From: Rhodopseudomonas palustris
GTDB taxonomy: Bacteria; Pseudomonadota; Alphaproteobacteria; Rhizobiales; Xanthobacteraceae
Length of the DNA stretch: 53,296 nt
Assembly: GCA_016215605.1 (NCBI GenBank)
Contig: JACRJB010000072.1
Location: forward strand, 1 to 53,296
Reading direction: 5' to 3'
The notes beneath the pieces are model-generated. The model was not told where the DNA came from. It did not search any database and saw only the letters and a list, made by a program, of their open reading frames with translations. Each line of letters opens with the position of its first letter. Position 1 is the first letter of the stretch. Both the position numbers and the translations under genes were made by a program. Shown here in pieces: positions 37,564-47,973 of this stretch.

Positions 37564-37665
37564 CCTCATCCTGAGGAGCGGCCGCCAGGCCGCGTCTCGA
37601 AGGATGGCGACACAGGCCTGTGGCCCAGTCTTCGAGACGCCGCTTCGCGGCTCCTCAGGATGAGG
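37564..37665. repeat. Palindromic repeat, CCTCATCCTGAGGAGC type
   Basis: CCTCATCCTGAGGAGC at 37564-37579 is the exact inverse of the sequence at 37650-37665, and the inner CGTCTCGAA/TTCGAGACG also pair. It lies between the divergent protease-like gene and the ThiF-type gene. Confidence 0.9.
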
Positions 37666-37708
37666 GGGGCCGCGTGGGAAAGCCGAAGATGAAGGACGCA
37701 TCCCCATC

Positions 37709-38509
37709 ATGCTGAGCGCCGACGAACTCGAACGCTACGCCCGCCATATCGTGCTGCGCGAGGTCGGCGGACCCGGGCAGGCGGCGCTGCGCAAGGCGCG
37801 GGTGCTGGTGGTCGGCGCCGGCGGGCTCGGCGCGCCGGTGCTGATGTATCTGGCGGCGGCCGGGGTTGGCACACTCGATGTGGTCGACGACGATGTGGTG
37901 TCGCTGTCGAATTTGCAGCGCCAGGTGATCCACGCCACGCCGGATGTCGGCGCACGGAAAGTCGACAGCGCGGCGGCGCGGATCGCGGCGCTCAATCCGC
38001 ATGTGCGCGTGGTGCCGCATCCGCTGCGGCTGACGCCGGCGAATGCGCTGGAGCTGATCGGCGGCTGCGACCTGGTGCTCGACGGCTCGGACAATTTCGC
38101 GACGCGCTATCTGGTGTCGGACGCCTGCTTCATTGCGCGGAGGCCGCTGATCACCGCGGCGCTCGGCCAATTCGACGGCTCGCTGACCACGATCCGCGCC
38201 CACGAGAAGAACGCGGCCGGCGAGTTCAACCCGACCTATCGGTGCCTGTTTCCCGAGGCGCCGCCGCCCGGCACGGTGCCGGCCTGCGAGGAGGCCGGCG
38301 TGATGGGCGCGCTCGCCGGCGTGCTCGGCTCGATGATGGCGCTGGAGGCGATCCGCGAGATCGTCGGCTTCGGCGAGGGGCTGGTCGGACGGCTGCTGAT
38401 GATCGACGCCCGCGCGATGCGGTTCGAAACGCTGCGCTACGGCCGCGATCCGGGCAATCCGCTGAACGGGGATGCGCCGAAGATCACCGACCTGAGCGGG
38501 CATCGCTGA
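37709..38509 (+). CDS. moeB: HesA/MoeB/ThiF family E1-like adenylyltransferase
   Basis: 266 aa. It should adenylate the C-terminus of a small ubiquitin-like sulfur carrier (MoaD or ThiS type). The ATP-binding loop is VLVVGAGGLGAPVL at residues 32-45, with the family motif SLSNLQRQVIH and GSDNFATRYLVSD. The likely catalytic Cys193 is in PACEEAGV. The structural zinc site of MoeB (two CxxC) is gone: the first reads TYRC and the second NPLN. Symbol is a family-level call; ThiF is equally possible, and no partner gene is nearby. Confidence 0.88.
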   Translation: MLSADELERYARHIVLREVGGPGQAALRKARVLVVGAGGLGAPVLMYLAAAGVGTLDVVDDDVVSLSNLQRQVIHATPDVGARKVDSAAARIAALNPHVRVVPHPLRLTPANALELIGGCDLVLDGSDNFATRYLVSDACFIARRPLITAALGQFDGSLTTIRAHEKNAAGEFNPTYRCLFPEAPPPGTVPACEEAGVMGALAGVLGSMMALEAIREIVGFGEGLVGRLLMIDARAMRFETLRYGRDPGNPLNGDAPKITDLSGHR

Positions 38510-38540
38510 GGCGACAGGCTAACGGACTCACTGCCTGGGG

Positions 38541-38696
38541 CGCCCTCACCCCAGCCCTCTCCCGCACGCGGGAGAGGGAGTCCCGCTGCGGTCGGGGAGA
38601 GGCTTTGCATCTGCCGTGAGTCCGAGATCACCCGCCCTCGCCCCTTGCACGGCGAGCCCCCTCTCCCGCTTGCGGGAGAGGGTTGGGGTGAGGGCT
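38541..38696. repeat. Paired palindromic repeat, CCCTCACCCC type, copy 3
   Basis: CGCCCTCACCCCAGCCCT plus CTCCCGCACGCGGGAG (one base changed from other copies) at the left, inverse with GCTTGCGGG at the right. It lies in the convergent gap between the MoeB-like gene and the hydroxyacid dehydrogenase. Confidence 0.9.
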
Positions 38697-38725
38697 CGCG
38701 GGCACGGCGCTCGCGTCGGGCGCGC

Positions 38726-39727
38726 CTACAGCATCCCCGGCAGGACGCGATCCGGCGGCTTGTGGTTGTCGAGGAAGGTGCGGATGTTGATGATCACCTT
38801 CTCGCCCATCTCGACGCGACCTTCGATGGTGGCCGAGCCCATGTGCGGCAGCAGCACCACCTTGCCCTGCTTGGCGAGGCGGACCAGCTTCGGATTGACC
38901 GCGGGCTCGTGCTCGTAGACGTCGAGGCCGGCGCCGGCGATGTCGCCGGCGTCGATCAGCTTGGTCAGCGTCTCCTCGTCGATCACCTCGCCGCGCGCGG
39001 TGTTGACGATGAAGGCGTCCTTGCGGATCAGCTTGAGGCGGCGCGCCGACAGCAGATGGAACGTCGCCGGGGTGTGCGGACAGTTCACCGAGATGATGTC
39101 CATCCGGGCCAGCATCTGGTCGAGCGAATCCCAATAGGTCGCGCCGAGTTCGTCGGCGATCCGCGGCGCCACCGGCTTGCGGTTGTGATAATGGATCTGC
39201 AGCCCGAACGCGCGGGCGCGGCGCGCCACCGCCTGGCCGATCCGGCCCATGCCGATGATGCCGAGCCGCTTGCCGCCGAGCCTTCGGCCGAGCATCCAGG
39301 TCGGCGACCAGCCGGGCCATTCGCCGCCCTCGGTGAGCAGCGCGGCGCCCTCGATCATCCGCCGCGGCACCGCGAGAATCAGCGCCATCGTCATGTCGGC
39401 GGTGTCTTCGGTCAGCACCTTCGGGGTGTTGGTGACGGTGATGCCGCGGGCATGCGCGGCGGCGACGTCGAGATTGTCGATGCCGTTGCCGAAATGCGCG
39501 ATCAGCCGCAGCTTGCAGTCGGGCTGGTTCAGCATCTCGGCGGAAATCGTGTCGGTGACGGTCGGTACCAGCACGTCGGCGGTGCGCGCCGCATCGGCGA
39601 GCTGTTCGGCCGACATCGGCTCGTCGTCGAGATTCAGCCGCGCGTCGAACAGTTCGCGCATCCGGGTTTCGATCGAGTCCGGAAGCTTGCGGGTGACGAC
39701 GACCAGAGGCTTTTTCTTAACCGACAT
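38726..39727 (-). CDS. D-isomer-specific 2-hydroxyacid dehydrogenase
   Basis: 333 aa NAD(P)-dependent enzyme of the glyoxylate/hydroxypyruvate reductase group. The substrate-binding segment is IAHFGNGIDNLDVAAA, the Rossmann loop GIIGMGRIGQAVARRA. Catalytic residues are Arg in NTARGEVID, Glu in YEHEPAVNP and His in LLPHMGSAT. Cofactor and exact substrate cannot be read with certainty. It is divergent from the SH3-domain gene across 240 nt. Confidence 0.92.
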   Translation of the reverse strand: MSVKKKPLVVVTRKLPDSIETRMRELFDARLNLDDEPMSAEQLADAARTADVLVPTVTDTISAEMLNQPDCKLRLIAHFGNGIDNLDVAAAHARGITVTNTPKVLTEDTADMTMALILAVPRRMIEGAALLTEGGEWPGWSPTWMLGRRLGGKRLGIIGMGRIGQAVARRARAFGLQIHYHNRKPVAPRIADELGATYWDSLDQMLARMDIISVNCPHTPATFHLLSARRLKLIRKDAFIVNTARGEVIDEETLTKLIDAGDIAGAGLDVYEHEPAVNPKLVRLAKQGKVVLLPHMGSATIEGRVEMGEKVIINIRTFLDNHKPPDRVLPGML

Positions 39728-39969
39728 TCAACCGCTCTCTGACGAGTCTGGCGAGACTGTTTAGTCCGCGTTAACCCAGCTGTTCGACACTCCCGCTGCA
39801 GCGCGACCGCAGGGGGGGCAGGTCCCTTCCGTTCGGTCCCTTCACCACCTTGGGGTCACCGGATGCCTTCCGGCCTTCTCTAGCAGAAGACCGCGCCAAG
39901 ACAAGGACCCCAGGATAAGGACCTTGGCTACACCGGCCGCGCGCGATCACTGGGGCGGAGAGCGTGTCG

Positions 39970-40494
39970 ATGAAGCTGACGAGTGCGACGGTGGGGTTGT
40001 TGTTCGCAGGTGCGATGGTAGGTGCCGCGGCGCCGTGTCATGCTGCGAAAGACTCGCCGCTGTCGGCCAGCGGATTGCCGGTGCCGCGCTATGTCAGCCT
40101 CAAGTCGGATCACGTCAACGTCCGGATCGGCCCGACCAAGGACAACGACGTCGCCTGGGTCTACACCCGCGCCGGGCTGCCGGTGGAGATCACCGCCGAG
40201 TTCGAGAACTGGCGGCGGGTGCGCGATTCCGAAGGCGCCGAAGGTTGGGTGTATCACTCGCTGCTGTCCGGCCGCCGCACCGCGGTGATCACCATGAAGG
40301 ACAAGGACGAGCTGGCGACGCTGTATGAAAGCGCCTCGACCGGCGCCGCCGTGGCGGCCCGGCTGCAGGCCGGCGTGGTGGCGCAGATCAAGCGCTGCGA
40401 CCCGAGCTGGTGCCGGATCATCGGCCCCGGCTTCGACGGCTGGATCGAGAAGCAGCGGCTGTGGGGCGTCTACGCCGACGAGCAGGTGAACTGA
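39970..40494 (+). CDS. Exported bacterial SH3-domain protein
   Basis: 174 aa from the ATG at 39970, preceded by GGAGAG; a GTG two codons earlier is possible. An N-terminal signal peptide ends about CHAA. Two SH3-like units follow: one with SDHVNVRIGPTKDNDVAWV and GWVYHSLLSGRR, the other with RLQAGVVAQIKRC and DGWIEKQRLWGVY. This SH3_4/YgiM-like layout occurs in periplasmic proteins thought to touch the cell wall. Function unknown. No operon partner. Confidence 0.88.
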   Translation: MKLTSATVGLLFAGAMVGAAAPCHAAKDSPLSASGLPVPRYVSLKSDHVNVRIGPTKDNDVAWVYTRAGLPVEITAEFENWRRVRDSEGAEGWVYHSLLSGRRTAVITMKDKDELATLYESASTGAAVAARLQAGVVAQIKRCDPSWCRIIGPGFDGWIEKQRLWGVYADEQVN

Positions 40495-40565
40495 GACCGC
40501 GCCGTTTCGCCTCGTTCGGGCAGCCGAGATATCCAAATCTGCTTAGCGAAGGCTGCGACTCGCGT

Positions 40566-40726
40566 CGCCCTCACCCCAGCCCTCTCCCGCAAGCGGGAGA
40601 GGGAGTCCGGCTGCGGATGGGGAGAGGTCGGAGTTCACGTCGAAAGCGTGCGAGACAAATCATCAACCTCGCCGCGCGCACGGCGAGCCCCCTCTCCCGC
40701 TTGCGGGAGAGGGTTGGGGTGAGGGC
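40566..40726. repeat. Paired palindromic repeat, CCCTCACCCC type, copy 4
   Basis: CGCCCTCACCCCAGCCCT plus CTCCCGCAAGCGGGAG at the left and its inverse at the right, spacer about 80 nt. It lies in the 384-nt convergent gap between the SH3 gene and irr (40495-40878), in which I see no gene or clear T-tailed terminator. Confidence 0.9.
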
Positions 40727-40878
40727 GAGACAAATGCAGGCACCGGCGATCGGCGCAGCTGGACGCCGGACGGTTTGATCAAAGCGCAGGCGCGGCCCGG
40801 CGCTGACGCCACCCCTACGAATTCATGACGAGTCTGGAATAGGTCGAAACAGCCGGCTTGAGGCGTCGAATCCGACGC

Positions 40879-41367
40879 TCAGGCCTTCTTGCGCAGCCGC
40901 ACCACGACGTCGACGCGGGCGATTTCGTAGCCGTCCGGCACTTCCGGGGTCGAGCGCAGGGCGACGTGCTGGTTCGGAATGTCGATCAGCTCGTGGTTGT
41001 TCTCGAGGTAGAAATGCTGATGCGCCGACACGTTGGTGTCGAAATAGGTCTTGGTGCCGTCGACGCTGACCTGACGCAGCAGGCCGACCTCGGTGAGCTG
41101 GTTGAGGGTGTTGTAGACCGTCGCCAGCGACACCGGAACCTTGGCCTGGCTGGCCTCTTCGTACAGCATTTCCGCGGTCAGATGCCGGTCGCCCTTGCCG
41201 AACAGCAGCCAGCCGAGCGCCATGCGCTGGCGGGTCGGCCGCAGCCCGACGGATTGCAACATCTCGTTGACGTCGTGCCAGGGGCAACCATTGAGGTGCG
41301 GCTCCGCGGCATGAGCCGAGGCTACGTGTTCCTCTCGCGAAAATGTCGCACGATCACCGATGTCCAC
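40879..41367 (-). CDS. irr: Iron response regulator Irr (Fur family)
   Basis: 162 aa. Irr responds to heme status and controls heme and iron genes in Rhizobiales. The DNA-binding half contains GLRPTRQRMALGWLLF and VPVSLATVYNTLNQL. The N-terminal GCPWHDVNEML carries the Cys-Pro heme regulatory motif (Cys28-Pro29) linked in Bradyrhizobium to heme-triggered degradation. The His cluster reads HQH at 116-118, where Bradyrhizobium japonicum has HHH. I chose the GTG at 41367 because AGGGA lies 8 nt upstream and residue numbering then matches that protein; a GTG at 41388 would add 7 residues. Divergent from fabA. Confidence 0.94.
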   Translation of the reverse strand: MDIGDRATFSREEHVASAHAAEPHLNGCPWHDVNEMLQSVGLRPTRQRMALGWLLFGKGDRHLTAEMLYEEASQAKVPVSLATVYNTLNQLTEVGLLRQVSVDGTKTYFDTNVSAHQHFYLENNHELIDIPNQHVALRSTPEVPDGYEIARVDVVVRLRKKA

Positions 41368-41436
41368 GCCCGTAGTCCCTTTTTGCACTGTGTCTTGAGT
41401 ATAGGAAGCATTCCAATAGCGTGCAAGCGCTTCGCA

Positions 41437-41454
41437 ACTAGAACCGTTCGGACG
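41437..41454. promoter_or_regulatory. Possible Irr/ICE-like inverted repeat between irr and fabA
   Basis: TAGAACCGTTCGGA contains GAAC-C-GTTC, a 4-bp inverted repeat, 70 bp upstream of irr and 166 bp upstream of fabA. It is reminiscent of iron control elements with TTAGAA half-sites, but the match is partial. Confidence 0.25.
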
Positions 41455-41619
41455 TTTTACTTAGGTATGAATACGGAGGTGCCGCTTTGCCGGGTCATAT
41501 GCCTATGTTAGACACCCCGCGCACTCACCTTTGCACAAGGAACGGGCGGGCACCGGCCGTTCCATGACAAGACCCGGACCGTCACGGCCGACCCCGGGGA
41601 AACTGAAAAGGCAAGCCGC

Positions 41620-42150
41620 ATGCGGGACCGTCGTTCCAGCTACGATTATGAAGACCTGCTGGCCTGCGGCCGCGGCGAAATGTTCGGGCCCGGCAATGCG
41701 CAGCTGCCGCTGCCGCCGATGCTGATGTTCGACCGCATCACCGAGATCAACGACACCGGCGGCGAGCACGGCAAGGGGCTGATCCGCGCCGAACTCGACG
41801 TCAATCCGGACCTCTGGTTCTTCGCCTGCCACTTCAAGGGCGATCCGGTGATGCCGGGCTGCCTCGGCCTCGACGCGATGTGGCAGCTGGTCGGCTTCTT
41901 CCTCGGCTGGTCCGGCGGCCTCGGCCCCGGTCGCGCCCTCGGCCTCGGCGAGCTGAAATTTTCCGGCCAGGTTCAGCCGAACATCAAGAAGGTCGTGTAC
42001 AACATCGACGTCAAGCGGGTGATGCGGTCGAAGCTGTGGCTCGGCATCGCCGACGGCACGATGGCGGCCGACGGCGAGATATTCTATCGCGCCAAGGATC
42101 TGAAAGTCGGTCTGTTCAAGCAGGACACCCCGGTCCAGCCTGCTGGCTGA
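41620..42150 (+). CDS. fabA: Bifunctional 3-hydroxydecanoyl-ACP dehydratase/isomerase
   Basis: 176 aa hot-dog enzyme that introduces the cis double bond at the C10 stage of fatty acid synthesis. The active-site His71 lies in [14 protein letters not shown] and Asp85 in [18 protein letters not shown] and [15 protein letters not shown] are also typical. It is followed after about 75 nt by fabB. The fabA-fabB pair marks the anaerobic route to unsaturated fatty acids. Confidence 0.98.
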   Translation: MRDRRSSYDYEDLLACGRGEMFGPGNAQLPLPPMLMFDRITEINDTGGEHGKGLIRAELDVNPDLWFFACHFKGDPVMPGCLGLDAMWQLVGFFLGWSGGLGPGRALGLGELKFSGQVQPNIKKVVYNIDVKRVMRSKLWLGIADGTMAADGEIFYRAKDLKVGLFKQDTPVQPAG

Positions 42151-42224
42151 GCGAGCAACGCCGCGTCCGAATTCGTTCGACCCGGCCCGTTAAGACCAAC
42201 GACAAAGCAATGAACGAGGCGAGC

Positions 42225-43451
42225 ATGAGACGGGTTGTTGTCACGGGGATGGGGATCGTCTCATCGATCGGAAACAACACACAGGAGGTGCTGGCGAGCC
42301 TGCACGACGCCAAGTCGGGCATCTCGCGCGCCGAAAAGCACGCCGAGCTCGGGTTCCGCTCGCAGGTCCAGGGCCTGCCGTCGCTGAACCCGGCCGACGT
42401 GGTCGATCGCCGCGCGATGCGCTTCCTCGGTGAAGGCGCGGCGTGGAACCACGTCGCGATGGAACAGGCGCTGGCCGATTCCGGTCTCGAGGAAAAGGAC
42501 ATCTCCAATCCGCGCACCGGCATCGTGATGGGCTCGGGCGGCCCGTCGGCGCGCACCATCGTCGAAGCCGCCGACACCACCCGGACCAAGGGTCCGAAGC
42601 GGGTCGGACCGTTCGCGGTGCCGAAGGCGATGTCGTCGACGGCGTCGGCGACGCTGGCGACCTGGTTCAAGATCAAGGGCGTCAACTACTCGATCTCCTC
42701 GGCCTGCGCGACCTCCAACCACTGCATCGGCAACGCCTACGAGTTGATCCAGTGGGGCAAGCAGGACGTGATGTTCGCCGGCGGCTGCGAGGAACTCGAC
42801 TGGTCGCTGTCGGTGCTGTTCGACGCGATGGGCGCGATGAGCTCGAAATACAACGACACCCCGGCGACCGCGTCGCGGCCCTACGACGTGTCGCGCGACG
42901 GCTTCGTGATCGCCGGCGGCGCCGGCGTGCTGGTGCTGGAAGAGCTCGAACACGCCAAGGCGCGCGGCGCCAAGATCTACGGCGAAATCATCGGCTACGG
43001 CGCCACCTCGGACGGCTACGACATGGTCGCGCCGTCGGGCGAGGGCGCCGAGCGCTGCATGCAGATGGCGCTCGCCACCACCGGCGGCATCAAGATCGAC
43101 TACATCAACCCGCACGCCACCTCGACCCCGGCCGGCGATCCGCCGGAGATCAACGCGCTGCGCAACGTGTTCGGCGCCGGCGACAAATGTCCGCCGATCT
43201 CCGCCACCAAGGCGCTGACCGGGCACTCGCTTGGCGCCACCGGGGTGCAGGAGGCGATCTATTCGCTGCTGATGATGCAGAACGGCTTCATCTGCGAGAG
43301 CGCCAACATCACCGAGCTCGACCCGGTGTTCGCCGACATGCCGATCGTGCGCAAGCGGATCGACAACGCCAAGCTCGGCGCGGTGCTGTCGAATTCGTTC
43401 GGCTTCGGCGGCACCAATGCGACGCTGGTGTTCAAGCGGCTGGACGCGTGA
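42225..43451 (+). CDS. fabB: 3-oxoacyl-ACP synthase I
   Basis: 408 aa condensing enzyme that elongates cis-3-decenoyl-ACP. It begins [16 protein letters not shown]. The nucleophile is Cys161 in [12 protein letters not shown], and the two His are in [11 protein letters not shown] and [24 protein letters not shown] is at the C-terminus. I chose the ATG at 42225 with GAGG close upstream; an in-frame ATG at 42210 has no ribosome-binding sequence. Part of the fabA-fabB-fabI cluster. Confidence 0.97.
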   Translation: MRRVVVTGMGIVSSIGNNTQEVLASLHDAKSGISRAEKHAELGFRSQVQGLPSLNPADVVDRRAMRFLGEGAAWNHVAMEQALADSGLEEKDISNPRTGIVMGSGGPSARTIVEAADTTRTKGPKRVGPFAVPKAMSSTASATLATWFKIKGVNYSISSACATSNHCIGNAYELIQWGKQDVMFAGGCEELDWSLSVLFDAMGAMSSKYNDTPATASRPYDVSRDGFVIAGGAGVLVLEELEHAKARGAKIYGEIIGYGATSDGYDMVAPSGEGAERCMQMALATTGGIKIDYINPHATSTPAGDPPEINALRNVFGAGDKCPPISATKALTGHSLGATGVQEAIYSLLMMQNGFICESANITELDPVFADMPIVRKRIDNAKLGAVLSNSFGFGGTNATLVFKRLDA

Positions 43452-43457
43452 TTTTCC

Positions 43458-43612
43458 AACCTCTCCCCGCCCTTTGCGGGGAGAGGTCGATCTTTGCGCG
43501 CTAGCGCAAAGATCGGGTGAGGGGCCGGGCACTGCATCGACCTCGCCTCAGCATTCGCGGGCCGGAGAGCCCCTCACCCCAACCCTCTCCCCGCAAGAGC
43601 GGGGCGAGGGAG
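43458..43612. repeat. Divergent paired palindromic repeat between fabB and fabI
   Basis: CCAACCTCTCCCCGCCCTTTGCGGGGAGAGG at 43457-43486 is a hairpin; GCCCCTCACCCCAACCCTC at about 43569 onward followed by CTCCCCGCAAGAGCGGGGCGAGG forms the partner. The sequence is related to the CCCTCACCCC family but in the opposite order. It lies in the intergenic space of a probable operon. Confidence 0.75.
43488..43515. repeat. Perfect 12-bp hairpin inside the fabB-fabI gap
   Basis: CGATCTTTGCGC (43488-43499) and GCGCAAAGATCG (43504-43515) pair perfectly around GCTA. There is no T-run. It lies 37 nt beyond the fabB stop and may act as an mRNA stabiliser or attenuator for fabI. Confidence 0.85.
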
Positions 43613-43645
43613 CACGCACAATGCGGGGCGGAGTTAGAGAACCAC

Positions 43646-44491
43646 ATGCAACAACTGATGAGCGGCAAGCGCGGCCTGATCATGGGCGTCGCCAACAATC
43701 ACTCGATCGCCTGGGGCATCGCCAAGACGCTGTCGGCGCACGGCGCCGAACTGGCCTTCACCTATCAGGGCGAGGCGCTCGGCAAGCGGGTGCGGCCGCT
43801 GGCGCAGTCGCTGAACGCCGAGCTGGTGCTGCCCTGCGACGTCGAGGACCTCGGCAGCGTCGACGCGGTGTTCGCGGCGTTGAAGGAGAAATGGGGCGGG
43901 CTCGATTTCATCGTCCACGCCATCGGCTTCTCCGACAAGAACGAGCTGAAGGGCCGCTACGCCGACACCACGCGCGAGAACTTCTCGCGCACCATGGTGA
44001 TCTCCTGCTTCTCCTTCACCGAGATCGCCAAGCGCGCCGCCGAGCTGATGCCGGCGAGCGGCGGATCGATGATCACGCTGACCTATGGCGGCTCGACCCG
44101 GGTGATGCCGAACTACAACGTGATGGGCGTGGCCAAGGCGGCGCTGGAAGCCAGCATGCGCTATCTCGCCTCCGACTACGGTCCGCGCAACATCCGCATC
44201 AACGCGATCTCGGCCGGGCCGGTGCGCACGCTGGCCGGCGCCGGCATCGCCGACGCGCGAATGATGTTCAACTACCAGCTCCGCCACGCGCCGCTGCGGC
44301 GCACGGTGTCGATCGAGGACGTCGGCGGCTCGGCGCTGTATCTGCTGTCGGAGCTGTCGAACGGCGTCACCGGCGAAGTGCACTTCGTCGATTCCGGCTA
44401 CAACATCATCTCGATGCCGCACCCCGAAGCGCTGAAGACGGTCGATGAGGCGGAAACGGCGGCGGAACAACGCGCGGCGAAGGGCGAGTAG
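43646..44491 (+). CDS. fabI: Enoyl-ACP reductase (NADH)
   Basis: 281 aa short-chain dehydrogenase family reductase completing each fatty acid elongation cycle. It begins GKRGLIMGVANNHSIAWGIA, the FabI cofactor loop. The catalytic Tyr-x6-Lys is in NYNVMGVAKAAL. INAISAGPVRTLAGAGI is the substrate-loop region that also binds triclosan in FabI. I chose the ATG at 43646; the frame to 43517 is repeat sequence. The C-terminal tail is Ala/Glu-rich. Confidence 0.97.
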   Translation: MQQLMSGKRGLIMGVANNHSIAWGIAKTLSAHGAELAFTYQGEALGKRVRPLAQSLNAELVLPCDVEDLGSVDAVFAALKEKWGGLDFIVHAIGFSDKNELKGRYADTTRENFSRTMVISCFSFTEIAKRAAELMPASGGSMITLTYGGSTRVMPNYNVMGVAKAALEASMRYLASDYGPRNIRINAISAGPVRTLAGAGIADARMMFNYQLRHAPLRRTVSIEDVGGSALYLLSELSNGVTGEVHFVDSGYNIISMPHPEALKTVDEAETAAEQRAAKGE

Positions 44492-44544
44492 CACCGGCGC
44501 TGCGCTCGGCTCGCGGGCACGGTGTGAGTTGAAACACCAAACGT

Positions 44545-44574
44545 AAAAAGGGCGGCCTGGAGGCCGCCCTTTTC
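44545..44574. terminator. Bidirectional terminator between fabI and katG
   Basis: AAAAGGGCGGCCT (44546-44558) pairs with AGGCCGCCCTTTT (44561-44573) around GG. Both strands end in a T-run, so it can stop fabI and the convergent katG. Confidence 0.93.
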
Positions 44575-44596
44575 GCTGTCTTGAGATCGGCCGCGC

Positions 44597-46813
<2,217 letters not shown>

Positions 46814-46868
46814 TCAGTGTGTTCGGGTCGTTCGAACTTATGATGACAGCAGGTTGGAAGGTCCAAGA

Positions 46869-46900
46869 ATGCCGCGGACGCGGGGGGTCGTCCGCGGCAT
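46869..46900. promoter_or_regulatory. Perfect 12-bp inverted repeat in the katG upstream region
   Basis: ATGCCGCGGACG (46869-46880) and CGTCCGCGGCAT (46889-46900) pair exactly around an 8-nt loop, 77 bp upstream of the katG ATG. It could be a leader hairpin or a regulator site. Confidence 0.6.
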
Positions 46901-47013
46901 CTCTTCCTGGGGTGATGCGTTGTATTGGCCGATGGCGGCCGCGATCTGCGGGGCCCGGCCAACGCAGACTGGAGTAGTTCTACGATCAGGTCCAGTCGAA
47001 TTGATTTTCCATA

Positions 47014-47034
47014 CCGATCAGATTATCTGATCGG
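47014..47034. promoter_or_regulatory. Perfect 21-bp palindrome immediately upstream of oxyR
   Basis: CCGATCAGAT (47014-47023), centre T, ATCTGATCGG (47025-47034), ending 2 nt before the oxyR ATG. It contains the T-N11-A design of LysR-type sites and GAT/ATC ends resembling rhizobial OxyR boxes. Autorepression of oxyR is the likely role; a second partial GATCAGG lies at 46984. Confidence 0.6.
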
Positions 47035-47036
47035 CC

Positions 47037-47966
47037 ATGGTGACGCTCCGTCAGCTCCGCTACCTCTCCGCCCTCGCCCGCCACGGTCATTTCGGCCGCG
47101 CCGCCGAATCCTGCGCCGTGACCCAGCCGGCGCTGTCGATGCAGATCGCCGATCTGGAGCGCACGCTCGGGGTCAAGGTGGTCGAACGCCGGCCCGGCGA
47201 GGTGTTCCTGACCGAGATCGGCCGCGAGATCGCCCGCCGCGGCGAGGATCTGCTGACGGCATCGCGCGACCTGGTCGATTTCGCCCGCCACCGCGCCCAG
47301 CCGCTGACCGGACGGCTGACGCTCGGCGTGATTCCGTCGCTGGCGCCGTATCTGCTGCCGAAAGTGCTGCCGCTGCTGCAGCAGCGCTATCCGGAGCTGC
47401 GGCTGGAGCTGCGCGAGAGCCAGACCCGGCAGCTCGTCACCGACGTCCGCAGCGGCGCGCTCGACGCAGCCTTGCTGGCGCTGCCGGCCGGCAACCGCGA
47501 CCTCGATTCGATCGCGCTGTTCGACGACGAGTTCCTGCTGGCGGTGCCGGCCGACGATCCGCGGCCGGAGACCGCGACGGTGGCGGTCGACGAGATCGAC
47601 CAGTCGCGGCTGATCCTGCTCGAGGACGGCCACTGCCTGCGCGACCAGGCGCTGGCGTTCTGCGCCACCGCGCGCAACCGCGCCATCAACATGGGCGGCA
47701 CCAGCACCACCACGTTCGGCGCCTCCAGCCTGACCACGGTGATCCAGATGGTCGCCGGCGGCTACGGCCTGACGCTGATCCCGCAGATCGCCGCCGACGT
47801 CGAGCGCCGCGACACCCGCGTCAAATTCCTGCGGCTGCGGCGGCCACAGCCCGGCCGCACCATCGGCCTGACGTTCCGCAAGACTTCACCTCGCCGCCGC
47901 GACTTCGAGGTGCTGGGCGACATGGTCAAGGAAGGCGTGAGCAGCAAGCAGGCGGAGCCGGCCTGA
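47037..47966 (+). CDS. oxyR: Hydrogen peroxide sensor/transcription activator OxyR (LysR family)
   Basis: 309 aa. The N-terminal winged helix reads TLRQLRYLSALARHGHFGRAAE, then VTQPALSMQIADLE. The redox cysteines Cys200 and Cys209 are in LLEDGHCLRDQALAFC, the exact OxyR pattern for disulfide switching. The effector domain contains GGTSTTTFGASSL. Divergence from katG supports the call. Confidence 0.96.
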   Translation: MVTLRQLRYLSALARHGHFGRAAESCAVTQPALSMQIADLERTLGVKVVERRPGEVFLTEIGREIARRGEDLLTASRDLVDFARHRAQPLTGRLTLGVIPSLAPYLLPKVLPLLQQRYPELRLELRESQTRQLVTDVRSGALDAALLALPAGNRDLDSIALFDDEFLLAVPADDPRPETATVAVDEIDQSRLILLEDGHCLRDQALAFCATARNRAINMGGTSTTTFGASSLTTVIQMVAGGYGLTLIPQIAADVERRDTRVKFLRLRRPQPGRTIGLTFRKTSPRRRDFEVLGDMVKEGVSSKQAEPA

Positions 47967-47973
47967 GCGGCGC

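Noticed and set aside
39755-39778. CtrA-like TTAA site upstream of the hydroxyacid dehydrogenase
   Set aside because: TTTAG and TTAACC are spaced 6 nt apart rather than the expected 7, and only one half matches. Not enough to call.
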